From NCBI RefSeq assembly GCF_008831285.2, contig NC_045147.1, forward strand, positions 16,160,854 to 16,224,853: a DNA stretch of 64,000 nucleotides, written 5' to 3'. Both the position numbers and the translations under genes were made by a program. Origin of the DNA: Nymphaea colorata. Taxonomy: Eukaryota > Streptophyta > Magnoliopsida > Nymphaeales > Nymphaeaceae. Under the pieces are notes generated by a model. It was given only the letters and a program-made list of their open reading frames with translations. It made no database searches and was not told the DNA's origin. Shown piece by piece: positions 50,001 to 61,918 of the stretch (its first letter is position 1; each line of letters opens with the position of its first letter).

Positions 50001-53000
50001 CCAGATTGGGCGAATCTGACAAAAACCAGGCAGCCCGTGAATGGCCCAAGTTAGGCCATGCTCTAAGAGGATCCACTACTTTGTTGTTTAAGAATTTGGT
50101 ACTTGATAGTTATACAAGGATGAAATAATTGATGCCTTAGGACATTGACTTTTTTCTCAAAAAAAACATGAAAAAACACACCTTACAGAAATCCATTTAA
50201 CAAAAACATACTCATGTTTAAAGTTTTCTCATTTAACCACTTGGTGAAGAAAATGACTAGCAAATACCAGCATTTTGACAGTACATGAAGGACGCTGTTA
50301 CATTGTAAGAAAAGTTAACATTCTACCATAAGGAATCAAATGACAAAGTCTTTTGCCCAACACAAGGAAGAACATCTTCCTCAACAGCTTTTGCTAGAAC
50401 AGTAAATTCTTTTCTAAGGAATTGAATGATGTGTCCTTTGCTCCATATTATGAAAAACAACTCCTTCCTAACAGTGAAGTCTTGCCAGCATCTCAGCCTA
50501 TCTGCCGTTATTGTCACCCTCTCTGCAGCTAATGGCCTTCCATATAAGGATCCTTCCTCCACCTTTTTGTTTCCAGTAGTCCTTGATGTAGCTTAGGAAT
50601 TTGTAACATTATCACACAGACTAGCATTGCCAACATCTAGAGGCAAGAGGTTGGTAACCTCCCTAAAGCTTGATCTCTCAAGCATGTGATCTGATGAGCA
50701 CACTATGGTGCAGTTTCCTGAATTCCAGGTGATTGTCATTTCTACTGGCTAAACCATGCCAAAAATACAAGATAATAATAATGGTGACCACAAGCAGGTG
50801 GTTGAAAATAAAATTTGGAAAATAGGCAGTCACACAAAGTTCTAGTACTTGAATCTCGAGTATCTTTGTCATAGCCATTTCGTTTCCATGCCTGTTTAGG
50901 CTTAGGTTTTTTTCGTCTTTTATATATAACGGTGCATGCATGAGTGTGTCAGTGTGCACATGTACGTCTGTTTTTGTACAGCCGTGTGTAGGTTTATATG
51001 CAGGACGGTTTATGAGGACATGAGAAACAAAAGTAAACAATAGTTTCACGGTGTCATAAGCAGATGATGACATGCCTGTAAAGCTAAAATCACTAATATG
51101 TCCAATTATCAAATACTCTGGTTCAGCTCAGAATTCAAATACTTATCAAATGTGTTTCACATTGTTAAAGAGAAAAAAATATAATTTCAAGAAGAGAATC
51201 AGCAAATCCAAGCAAATAAATTAATAGAAACTACACCTTCAGCCTTTGTTTGCTGTCCTTATCCCAGAAATTGAACGCACCATCAGATCCAGCAGTTGCA
51301 AATGTATGGTGTATCTGGATAAGAAACACAAAATCTTAGTTACTATTCTTGTGCTCCTGAGTGCCAGGAGCAGACTGACCATTCCCCATCATCCATTATT
51401 TTTTGCAAATAGGGAGAAAGCATGACCACTTCATATTTCTTTATTCAATAGTTTACATCACAAGCTCTCTCTCTTCCCCCCCCCCCCCCCCCACCCCTAT
51501 TGACAAGACAAAAGGAGTTCACAGAATATATTTAATTTCCTTCTCTAAGGCACTTGAATGTTAAGTTTTTAAACTGCTGCCCATCATCCAAATCGTGAAC
51601 ACCTCTCTCTCTTGTACACACACACACAATCACATTCAGAAGACCAGAAATATGAAATCTTACAGGATGAAAATTTAAAGAGTTCACAGAGTATATTTCA
51701 TTTCCTTCTCTATGGCACTTGAAGGTGAAGTTTTTGGACTGCTGCCCATCATCCAAATGGTGAACGCCAACTCTTCCTTCAATTGAACCAACCTATCAAA
51801 ACATTTTAACTCATAAAAATTCATATGTTGGTATTCATACATAGATATCATCATCAAATGAATTAACAGCAAACCAATACATGTACTAAAAACCTGCAAA
51901 ATCAAAGCAATTAATATAAAATGAGATGAAGAGATGACACAAACCATATCACTTTTTTTCCCCATTAAATTACCTAAGTCGCATATGAGTGGGTACACAA
52001 GGTACAACACGACAGTTTCAAGTTCAACTTTCAAGAAACTTAGGCATAGGTCCTAGCCTCCTAGGACTAAGGGGTATGGCTGTGTATACATATATTATAT
52101 GCATATATATTTGTAAACTTATATATAGAAACATGAATATATATGTATAGTTATATACATCGATTATATGTATATAACTTCAATTTTTGGAGATCCAGAA
52201 GGACTATTTTTTTAAATTTTGATTTTTCACTAGAATTGTTGGATGACATTTCAGTCTAACCCAAATCTGATCCAAGATGTATCAACCTGTCCAAGCACCT
52301 GCATCTTGTACCTGTTATATACCAACATGGGTGCTTGGACCTAAGTGGCATACAAATATGACTTTGGGTACCATATACGCACACCTACAGTCTGACTTTT
52401 TCCAAGTCACAGTCATTTTATCCAACAATTCTCAAACAAAAAATACTAGGTTCTAGATGGGTAGGAGTGTAGGTTTGATTCCAAGTATCAAAGGGAAACA
52501 GAATTGCTCTTTGGCTCTTCCCAACGAGGAAACCTGTTCCTTAAGTCTCTTTTTTTTTTTGGTGGCCGAACCCATCCATTACAGAGGTCCTCCACAGGCA
52601 GTTTTTCTGCTGTGCAGCAAGTCATTTTTTGGTTCATTTTGAAAGAATAGACAAGCCAGGTGGCTGCGGAAAAGATATTCTTTGCTTTCCATCACTTGTG
52701 TCAAAAAAATATTGAGCATTGGTTCCTTTTTTCAAATTCCTGAGATTTCCCCAAGATAAACAACCTGGTCGAAAAGTATGTGAGAAAAACCTCAATGTTA
52801 AAAACTGGAAACTATATTTGTGATTATATATATCCATGTGTGTGTGTGGGGTGGGTGTGGGTGTGTGTGAACACTATTAATTCAATCAAAATATACGCAA
52901 ACGATTTCTAATCAAAGTCCCTACCAAAAATCCTTGCTTGTCAGGGAATGCAGCCACACATCTAGTTTGGTACTTGAGAGGTGATGTAATTCTCTTAAAT

Positions 53001-53290
53001 TCGGCCTGCATAAAATACATAGAAATACAGTTGTCAGGAAAGTACAAGCAGAAACCATATAAACAGCAAGATGCATGAAGACATAGAATATGTACACAAG
53101 CAAAAGATCAAAATTTGCAACTACCAACTTTCGTGGGTGAAGAACTGCATAATGAAGGCAATTTTGACAGAAAGTAATTTAAAAAATTGGTTTCTATTGG
53201 AAAGATTTATCTAATTTCTAAGTAGCATGGACACTGGTACAAGTTTAGACATTGAACACTCCACATGAGTCCAAGATTAAAAAGCTAAAT

Positions 53291-53370
<80 letters not shown>

Positions 53371-54554
53371 ATTTAACCAAAACGAGTAAAGCAACGGCAA
53401 TGCCTCAACTCTCAACCACCATCTTTTCCTCTAAATTGATAAAAAAGGGAACACCTCTTTTTCCATCCAAAAAATTAAGGAGACACACAACAACTAAAAA
53501 GTGTTCAATGCACGTAGCATCAAAAATTAACACTTCAAGCTTGTAGAAGTATCCGTGCAACATAGTCCAAATTTTACATAGAAAAGCATACATAATCCAG
53601 AAAAATAGAAAGATATCTTCGCTAGTAAAGATGAACAGGAAATTATGATTAAATGAACCAGGCTGAGAAATTTAATATATGACAACTAAGCACGTTTTTT
53701 TTCTTCTTCTTATTTTTACCAAATAAGTAAATGCAAGAAATACATTACAGATGAGATAATAGAAGCACGTACATATCTGGAGATAACAGAATATAACCAT
53801 GTTGGCTCCAGAAGCTAAACCAACAAATAAAGAACTAAAATTTCCATTACACTGATACTACCAAAAATTTCCAGACCAAGGTGAATTACACAAATCTACA
53901 AGAAAGAGAATATAGAACCTCAGCCTAAACAACTGAGTCCAGAGAAGGTGGCATTGGAATCTGGACGTATAGAAAAAAATACTTGATATATTCATTGGAG
54001 AAAACAGAAAACATATTTTTCACAGGTTGACACTGTATGAAAATAAGGTAAGCAAAAAATAGCTATCATACATGTAGCTGAAAAGCAAATTTTCAACTCT
54101 GTGGCTTATCAATCAGATCTGTGATTTGTATGACTTACAGGAAATAACTAGACATGAATAAACCATGATCATATCTGTAGTTCAAACTTCAATGTTACAG
54201 AGAAATAGAAGATGAGCATAATATTTTAGCAAATATGTGCATGTGTGTTTTTGTGTGTATATATAAAAGTTATATATATAACTCAGAGACATATGAAATA
54301 TGACATGAACTCTTATAATATACACACACACACACACACACATATACATAAAAGGAAAATAAATGCTGCCGGATGCCAGATGGCTAGAACCTAAAAATTT
54401 GTCTCTAAAAGGACCATAAAACGTTGCTAAAGCTACCATAAACCGTCGCTGCACCAAAACCATGGGCCCATGGCTAATGCCAATGTAGTGATTATTTTCA
54501 AAGACAAATTTTTAGATGTTAGTCATCCAGCAACATCCAACAGGGTTAAATTGA

Positions 54555-54615
<61 letters not shown>

Positions 54616-57254
54616 AAAGAGAGAGAGAGAGGGAAGAAAATCTAATCTATGAAAGAGGAGGTCTTGGACTCCTAGCAACCACAAGAAATGAAAAAAGGAA
54701 CAACCAGGTAAGTTGCCAGTCATGTGGCTTTTTAAGCATGTAATTTATCCAGTAACAGCAGAACTGAAGTTTCATCTCACACAGCAACTAAGAATCTCAG
54801 CAAAAAAGACACCAACAGCAACTAGTTGCATGAAATTATTTCATTATTCTACCACCATTATATGACAAGTTTCTACTAGGATATGATCACCTGCGGATTT
54901 TGCAAATTGAAAACAACTAGATTTCGATCTGCAGTGCCAACAACCATGAGAGGATGACGAACTGTAATAGCATAGCAGCGATCTGGAAGCTGTTGAGTGT
55001 GCACTGGAGTCGACTGTCTAGTATCCCAGTATCTGAAAAAAATAAAAGCACAAACTGTGAAAAATGAATAGCATGTGTTCAAGGAAATCAAACTGAAAAA
55101 GCATACAACAGATTTAGATTCAAACATGTTTGACAATTGACACAAACTGTTAAATATGACAGCGAACTTGAGTCAATATCTATTTCAATACAAGACACTG
55201 AAGTTACATAAGAAAAACTCCAAACCAACATAAGGATGAGCTGCCAGAACTGCCTACCTCAAGCAATTGGTGCCCTTGATCATCGGCACAAATTCAAGTA
55301 AGCCATTAGCACTTAGGCTATATGCATCTAGATGCATGGCAACAGCAATGCACCAGCTTGCCTTGTGATTAAAGAATAAGCTTATATTACTCATGCCTGC
55401 ATGCTAATGAACCTTGAGTCCTTGACATGCAAGTACCAACATGATGGAAGTTTTTAAATCAGAAAATATATTAACCAAAAGGAACTACATTTAGTTTCTG
55501 ATATCCTCATGAATCCAAGCCAGCCAAATTCACTCGACCTTGAGCAAGAGGGAGGGCAAAGTGGTCAAAATATCCTGGGCCATTGTGTTTCAAAACAGTA
55601 CAAGGTTCTACTCAGTACAAAGAAATATTATCCTGCACAAAAAGAAAAGCTAAGGTGTTCACAGAATAAGCAACACAGCAGAAAAGTGATTCGCTACAGA
55701 TGCTACTATAAAAGGTTAAAAACTATTACTTCCAAATGACAGGAAAGAGAAACAGGCAGTTATCAAACATCACTTCCTCTTACATGCAGCAAAAAGTCTA
55801 GATGTAAACAAGTATACATCTGCCAAATGCATTCAACTGCCTCATTTCCCCTCTTCACCAACTCTTCAATCAAGAAGGAAATAAGAAAAGAAAAAAAAAA
55901 AGTCATACTTTTGGTTTATTGACAGTAAGACAGTTCAACCTATGGCTCAGCCTAATACCCAATAATTCAAGAGATAAATTTTAACCTCATCTCAACATCT
56001 GATAAGTTTGATTTAAGTTTGATTTGCAAGAACCCTTTAGACGGACAACCACATTTGAAGAGCATGTAATGACTCGGAATACCCAAATACATTTACATTT
56101 CTTTTCTTGTCTTTTTTTTTTCTTTCTACTTTTTACAACACCATGTTACATCAAAGGCTGCAAAAACAATTAAATTTGTTCTAGATGAAAAAGAGAAGAA
56201 ATAGTTGCAATGCCTGAGAGTTTTGTCCCAGCTTCCAGTAACAAGAACATTCATTTCCGGGATCCATGCTATCTCTTTAATAGGCGCATCATGCATTGCA
56301 ACTGTTGTTGCCTGCCCTCCAGCCATGAGAGGCCACATCTTAGCTTGTTTATCACATCCTGCTGAAAAAACAGTAGTCCCATCGTCTTTCCAAGCCGAAC
56401 AAAGTACCTGTTAAAAAGATAGCCAATTAAGGCAATGAAAAAGTCAGATTAACATTAATGGACATCCAAACAATTAATCTCTCAGTGAAAATTACCGGCT
56501 GGTCATGCGAGATTGATGCTTTTGGTACACTTCCTCCACTTGTGTTTACCTCCCAGCATCTTACCTGGTAAGTTTGGCCAAACCAAAGTTTGAATGAGTT
56601 GTACGGTGATATATGAAAGTGAAAAAACGCAAATGGTTTTAGCAATCATCAAAGGGAGAAAGCACAAAAGCACCTGGTTATCCCAAGAGGTAGCAACAAG
56701 GTAATTGCCTTTAGGGCTGAAGCTAAGGCTGGAAACACCATCTGTTGGTGGCTGTACTACCTGAAATAGGAAGGTGATACAAATTAAGAAAGAGAAAGGC
56801 ATATATTAACTGATTTTCCAATATAATTTTACCAGAAATAACAGGAAATCCCAGAACAAACATTCAGCAACATCCAAGGACATGCCCTCTGAAAACACAA
56901 ATTTTTTGCCAAATTTGACTGACATAAAAATGGAAATCACCAATATATTTATTTACAAGATGATCAAACTTTTTATGGAATCAGCCTCCACAGAGGAATA
57001 TACACATTTGAAGGAACATGCATGTGTTCAAATGTGCATATCTCCTCCATAGCACAATCAATAGTTAATTCATTTTCAATTACTAGCCACTTTTGGGGAC
57101 ATTGCTACCGAATGTTGGGAAAGAAACACGAGCTGACCAGTCAGGTGGCAAGTATATACTGTGCAGAAATGGGATCATATGCATGTGAAACAAATGTACA
57201 AACTACAAACTATTACATAGATCAGTATCAATATGGAAATTACTTTGTTACTTG

Positions 57255-57342
<88 letters not shown>

Positions 57343-59132
57343 CTCTCCCTCTCTGATAAACAGGAACACATATTTCTCTCTTCTCCTCCCTTTGAAGCCC
57401 ATATGACATGTCCCCACCCTCATTCAATTGAGATAAAGAGAAATAAGGGAGGAATGGAAAAGAAGGAAGGGACTGGAAAATTCAATTCCAAATGGAGACT
57501 GGATAAACCCAGTATGCACACAGTGACATGCACATTGAACACTCACACCTAGCCAACAACTGATGTAGAACCTAAAGTTATTCTTCTTGCTACAATGTCA
57601 ACTTTTAAGTTCTAATGGCATAACCTAAAGAATATTTTAAAAATGTAAACTACTTCCGAATAACTAACAATCTATGCAAAATCACTAACATAACCATGCA
57701 CAGCACAAAATGAAACAATAGTATTTCACGTGCAGCTGGAATATCAGGACTTTCCACTGCCCAGACAACTACATTGCTACTTCCAGTCTACTAGCTTCTT
57801 TCTCTCAATAATTATCTGAAACCAAGAGGAGATTGTCCACCTGCACAAGTTACATGCCATGAATTGTGGAAGACGTGCTCAGTTTTGTTTGATCCAACTA
57901 AACCTATTAGACTGACCAAATGAATTGCTTCTCAGACTCCAGTTCCTTCTAGATTCATTCAGGTGACTGCATAGTTCTAAAAGCATAGTCACCAATGCCG
58001 TTCCAGGCAATTTCTCGACAAATATTTTCTCCGAAGCTTTTTCCCAATATGTGGTTTTCCTTGGAAAAGAAATACTAAACTTGAAAAGTATAAAGAAAAA
58101 GAAAAGAGACAATTGGCTTTAAAGTATTTTTCTTGCAAAAAGTATAAAAATCAAGTAGAAAGAAACAAAAAATCACATGCTTAAGTATATGAGAAAAGGG
58201 ACTTTCTTGAAAGTTGCAGGAAAAATAGGAAATATCTTTGGATAATACAGAGATAATGTTGCAACAGTTTCATTTTGTGAGATGTACGTCGACATCACAA
58301 TATTTTGCCAAATTTGTCGGCTGGCTTCAAAACAGGCAAAAAAAAAACAGCAGAGACATTTGTGACTGTGCTTGAAAGCATAAATTTTGTCAAGCAAATA
58401 GTTTAGGAATAAAAGTAACGCTTTTTCTCTACTTGTTTGACCACAAGTTGCATGACTTGAAATTAAGCTTTGTTCAGGTTATTCAAATTTCCGTTATTCT
58501 AGATGACGCTTCAATGTCCCCTAGTTACCCAACCAAAAGACAAGGAACACCTTTCTTCTTCTCCTAAGGACTTAGAAGAAAAAGGCCATAGATTGTATTC
58601 ACATATACCATTATCAAAAGTGAATAATGCTTACATAAACTGCTAAATAACTCAACTTTTCAGAAATTTGTAATGATCACCTATAGGTAACCTAGTCATA
58701 TTGTTTCTCTAAATGCATCCTTTTCAGATTAGACTCCTCATCAATGTCTACAGACGGTAGACCATAGCCCATCATCCATTAGATAAACTAACACCGATAT
58801 GCTGTTGAAAAAAAAACAGAAGGAAGCTATATTTTTCAGCACTATTTCAGCCCTGTTCACGATAAGCACCACCTGCAAACTTAAACTTAACAAAACTTGT
58901 TTATACCAGGTATAGGCATATGGAATAACCATATCCAATATAGCATATGCATACCTTGTTCAAGCAACTTCAAAGAAGTAAAGTCACCATTAACGAATAT
59001 ATTAAACAATTTTGTGAAAAATCATCATCTAAGATAGGACATCACAAAAAATCAATAATCAAGTACAACTTCTACCTCAAATGACTTGTTGGGATTGCCA
59101 GGGTTTGTACCCGCACTTAAACCAGCAGACAT
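47056..59132 (-). CDS. RAE1: RAE1 (Gle2-type) WD40 mRNA export factor, 11 coding exons
   Basis: Minus-strand coding exons: 59132-59076, 56760-56674, 56564-56496, 56407-56214, 55032-54891, 53005-52925, 51792-51664, 51314-51237, 49660-49589, 48227-48147, 47103-47056. They join without a frame break to 345 residues (Arabidopsis RAE1 has 349) and follow it throughout: NPNKSFE, VSSLSFSPKGNYLVATSWDN, KASISHDQPVLCSAWKDDGT, LMVVGTADRNLVVFNLQNPQ, VGSIEGRVGVHHLDDGQQSK, GSDGAFNFWDKDSKQRLKAM, VCYDWSKGAENYNPATAK. It would fold as a WD40 propeller that binds Nup98 at the nuclear pore and helps export mRNA. All introns are GT-AG except intron 4 (donor GC). Introns 7 and 10 contain partial copies of exons 7 and 10. 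The start ATG has an untranslated exon upstream. Confidence 0.95.
47600..48180. repeat. Diverged ~280-bp tandem duplication covering the end of RAE1 exon 10
   Basis: The two units lie at about 47600-47885 and 47886-48180. Shared blocks include CAATCAACTT (47614, 47889), GGATATGATGAAATAAGAAG (47774, 48071) and GGCATATGGAGTA (47856, 48151). The right-hand unit contains the 3' end of RAE1 exon 10 and its splice donor. The left-hand unit is a decayed copy in intron 10. Confidence 0.8.
51476..51492. repeat. 17-bp poly-C run
   Basis: Seventeen consecutive C residues in a RAE1 intron, preceded by CT repeats. Confidence 0.95.
51515..51603 (-). pseudogene. Decayed partial duplicate of RAE1 exon 7
   Basis: This 89-bp segment matches 51680-51768 (most of RAE1 exon 7) with nine substitutions and no gap. 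It translates on the minus strand as a variant of HLDDGQQSKNFTF (here DLDDGQQFKNLTF) and then reaches a TAA. It lies about 165 bp downstream in the transcript sense, in intron 7, and has no usable splice acceptor that I can see. Confidence 0.88.
53292..53368. repeat. (CT)n(AT)n compound microsatellite in a RAE1 intron
   Basis: About 34 bp of CT followed by about 43 bp of AT. Confidence 0.96.
54321..54342. repeat. (AC)n microsatellite
   Basis: Eleven AC units in a RAE1 intron. Confidence 0.93.
54362..54541. mobile_element. Foldback (MITE-like) element in RAE1 intron 5
   Basis: The arms 54370-54405 and 54501-54538 are inverted copies; both contain the core CTAAAAATTTGTCT or its complement AGACAAATTTTTAG. 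Near the centre is the 14-bp palindrome CCATGGGCCCATGG. The whole could form a long hairpin of about 180 bp. A long TA microsatellite follows immediately. No transposase is present and the target duplication is unclear. Confidence 0.65.
54557..54636. repeat. (TA)n followed by (GA)n microsatellite
   Basis: 57 bp of TA, a short CTAAAG spacer and then a GA run, abutting the foldback element. Confidence 0.96.
57258..57341. repeat. (AT)n microsatellite in RAE1 intron 1
   Basis: 84 bp of uninterrupted AT followed by a CT-rich tail. It creates a false open frame with a YI repeat. Confidence 0.97.
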
Positions 59133-60007
59133 CACCTTTATCTCCAACTCTAGGTATCAATCGGAAAATCTAAAACAAAGAGACAATGAAGCTTATAAAA
59201 GATAGAACGTAAAGGTAAGAACAATAAAATATGTAGAAGCTTTGCAGCAAAAAATAATAAATAACCACGCGCAGATCAATGTTTCTGAAATATCAGAACC
59301 CTCACCTATTCTATGTGTATTTGTGCAATACACCCACAAATGGTGAGTAAATGGAATTTGCGAAGGGTGTTAAATTGGAAGCCCTGGATCAAGTCCTAGC
59401 CCTGCCATTTTGCAGTGATAACAAAAATTGCTGCTTTTCAAAAGCGCTTCACACACCAGTGGACAAAAGGGAAAAGGAAACTACGTGAACGCGAGTATAA
59501 CTTTGAGAAAAGCAGCTCCTTTTCTCCATGAAAAGATCGAACGAAATTTCCATCCAACCACCAAAACCAACGTATCCAACACTGCGCTTGGATCTCGTCT
59601 TCTTCATAATGTCATTAGAAGCACAGAATCAACCAAGAAACCCCCAATGTCCTGCATTCAAATACTCCCTCCATCCAAGCAGAGAAACGACACAAATTGT
59701 GGACAGCAACAGGGGAGCCGGGAGGAACAACATTCAAAACGAATCTGGTGACCTACGGGTGGCGAGTCTGGTGACCGTCGCTGACCTGTTCCTTGCTGAA
59801 CTTGGTCATCCGGACTCCGGAGAGCCACCGGCTGCTTGGTCGCCTGGAGAGATCTCTGATGGAGAGGGGCGTCAACCAGGAAAAGGCTGAGTGAAAATAA
59901 GGCAAGGGTTTTTCCTAGCTGAAATGGATAGTTCGAAGGAGGGGCAGGAGGCTTGTGATTTAACTTAATAACGTGAAATTAACATCACTGGTAGAACGTA
60001 CATGAAC

Positions 60008-60010
<3 letters not shown>

Positions 60011-60058
<48 letters not shown>

Positions 60059-60059
60059 G
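60011..60059. repeat. (GA)n microsatellite
   Basis: About 40 bp of GA, then imperfect GGGAGAGA units, upstream of RAE1. Confidence 0.95.
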
Positions 60060-60170
60060 GAGAGCTTAGGGCACAGTCCGTACCTGTGGAAGCCGATCTC
60101 AAGTCACCGCTCAATGGATTTGGGTGCAGCCAGACAGTAGCGTTTGAGCCTTTGAGGGAGAAAATGTACA

Positions 60171-60208
60171 GAGAGGGAGAGGGAGAGGGAGAGGGAGAGG
60201 GAGAGGGA
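60171..60208. repeat. GAGAGG hexanucleotide repeat
   Basis: About six tandem copies of a GGGAGA-type hexamer upstream of RAE1. Confidence 0.93.
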
Positions 60209-60240
60209 CGGGGACCGAATGCGAGGGAACGCCGGGGCAT

Positions 60241-61918
60241 GCGACTTTGAAAAGCAGCAAGGCTCTGAAAGAGGGAGGAGCGTAGATTTCAAGCCATATT
60301 TTAAAGTCGGTAATATGAGAAACTTCGTGAATCCAGATGAAAAGGTTAGCAATAAATAAAAATACACCTACTATTTTCGTAAGAAGTTTTACGCCGTTAG
60401 TTCGTACATTCTCGACTCTATCCAATGGTCTGAGCACATGATTAGCTGTATCTAATTTAATTTCTTATTAAATTTAAAATAATGATGTTTTGTGCTCAAA
60501 AGTTCTTCAAATAAATTGTTACAAAATGGTAAATTTTTACTAATTTAACAATTGGCTTTCACTGTCCAACAATTTAACGTTTCAATCTTTTTTTTCTTTT
60601 TGCAATTTATTTGTTGAAATGTTTTGAATGACCAGGAACATGACCAGAAACTGCCCCCACTTACACGTAAGTAATCCCTACGCAAAGAGTTGATGCCTTG
60701 AAGATTTGAAATAGGAATTGATTACCCACCATGCCACTTACGCGTAAGTAGTAATTCACGCAAAGAATTGATGCCTTAGAGATTTGAAATAAGAACCAAC
60801 TACCGACCAAACCAAACCCCGCTCAAACCATTATGCCATCGCCCTCTCTGAAATTGATTGAAATGTTAATGTCACGATATTCGTATGGTTGACGAATACC
60901 ATAATCATCAAATGCCTAATCTGCCGAGAGAGGTGACCTACCAGTGTTTAATTTCTTTGCATGATTCATGAATTTTTTTTTATAGTCGTCTATAAATTGA
61001 CATATACAATAGCATGGACTGGAAAGATGTGGGAATATAAAGACAAAATTTACCACAACCGCTGAAATTGATTTGTTATAGGAAATGTCATTTTTCTATT
61101 GTTACATCTCCCAAGTAATGATGGGTTTATGCATCCTTGTACGGATACGTCACAAAGATGCTTAACACTGTACATAATACCTCATTGTTTCTCTCCCTAC
61201 CTGTCATATCTCATGTCAATATATTGGCCAGTTTTAAAAGGAAGAAGGAAACAGGCCTGATTGTGATCGGTTAATAGATATTGTTGCTTGTTAACGTCAA
61301 CCTCCAATTCAATAACTTAATACGGTATCAACGTGCGGCTCTTTTACGAAAAAATCAGCATATGAATCATTTTACTATGTATATTAAGACATTTTAGAGA
61401 TTGGCAAGTTAAATCCATAAACTCGTTGGAACCAAACTCGTGCTATAGATTATCGTTATATAAGAATTTCCCTTGGCTGGCGACTTCTGCTTGAGTTAGC
61501 AAAATTAATGCACTCGTGCTAAATGCAGAAGGCAAGAGTATGACATAGAAGACATTCATAATGCGACCTCATTGGGAAAAAAAAATGCTTCACATATATG
61601 GATTAACAGAGAATGCTACATTCAATTTCATTGTGTTCTTGATTATGAAACGTTCCTGATGTGAATATATGTAACGTAACTTTGCACCAAAACCATTGGA
61701 CTGCGACAGAGGGGGAGAGAGAGAGTCTTCCCGCCAAAGATTGAATGGTATTACTCAGACATGATTACACGATTAAGATTGGACAGCCATGCAAGGAGTG
61801 ATCAAAGAAGAACGAGTAAATGTAAAGTAGGAAGCGCAAGAAATGAAAGAAATGGTGACCAAGAAAGAACACAGAGTTAAAGAGCGAACTCAGTGATCCC
61901 GGGCTCCCTCATTTTGCA
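60241..61918. other. Intergenic region between RAE1 and the second FAS1 gene
   Basis: AT-rich DNA with no assignable open frame. It contains one 77-bp tandem repeat (60658-60810). The FAS1 3' UTR presumably occupies the bases just before 61919. Confidence 0.5.
60658..60810. repeat. 77-bp diverged tandem duplication
   Basis: CACTTACACGTAAGTA at 60658 recurs as CACTTACGCGTAAGTA at 60735. GCAAAGAGTTGATGCCTT is followed 77 bp later by GCAAAGAATTGATGCCTT, and the downstream AGATTTGAAATA is shared. Confidence 0.88.

Larger units (their letters stand above)
59770..60240 (-). promoter_or_regulatory. Probable RAE1 5' untranslated exon and promoter region
   Basis: On the minus strand a GC-rich block ends AAGTTCAGCAAGGAACAG at about 59789, followed by GTCAGC, a fair splice donor. 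The coding exon is preceded by an acceptor-like ATACCTAG near 59155. Upstream are long CT tracts (minus strand) at 60011-60059 and 60171-60208, common in plant core promoters. No TATA box was assigned; cDNA would settle the exon limits. Confidence 0.45.

Noticed and set aside
57022-57552. 176-residue open frame in RAE1 intron 1
   Set aside because: Its centre is a Tyr-Ile repeat made by an AT microsatellite. The flanks have no recognisable protein pattern.
59428-59890. Two overlapping plus-strand open frames (107 and 120 aa)
   Set aside because: They lie antisense to the likely RAE1 leader, have no family resemblance and biased composition.
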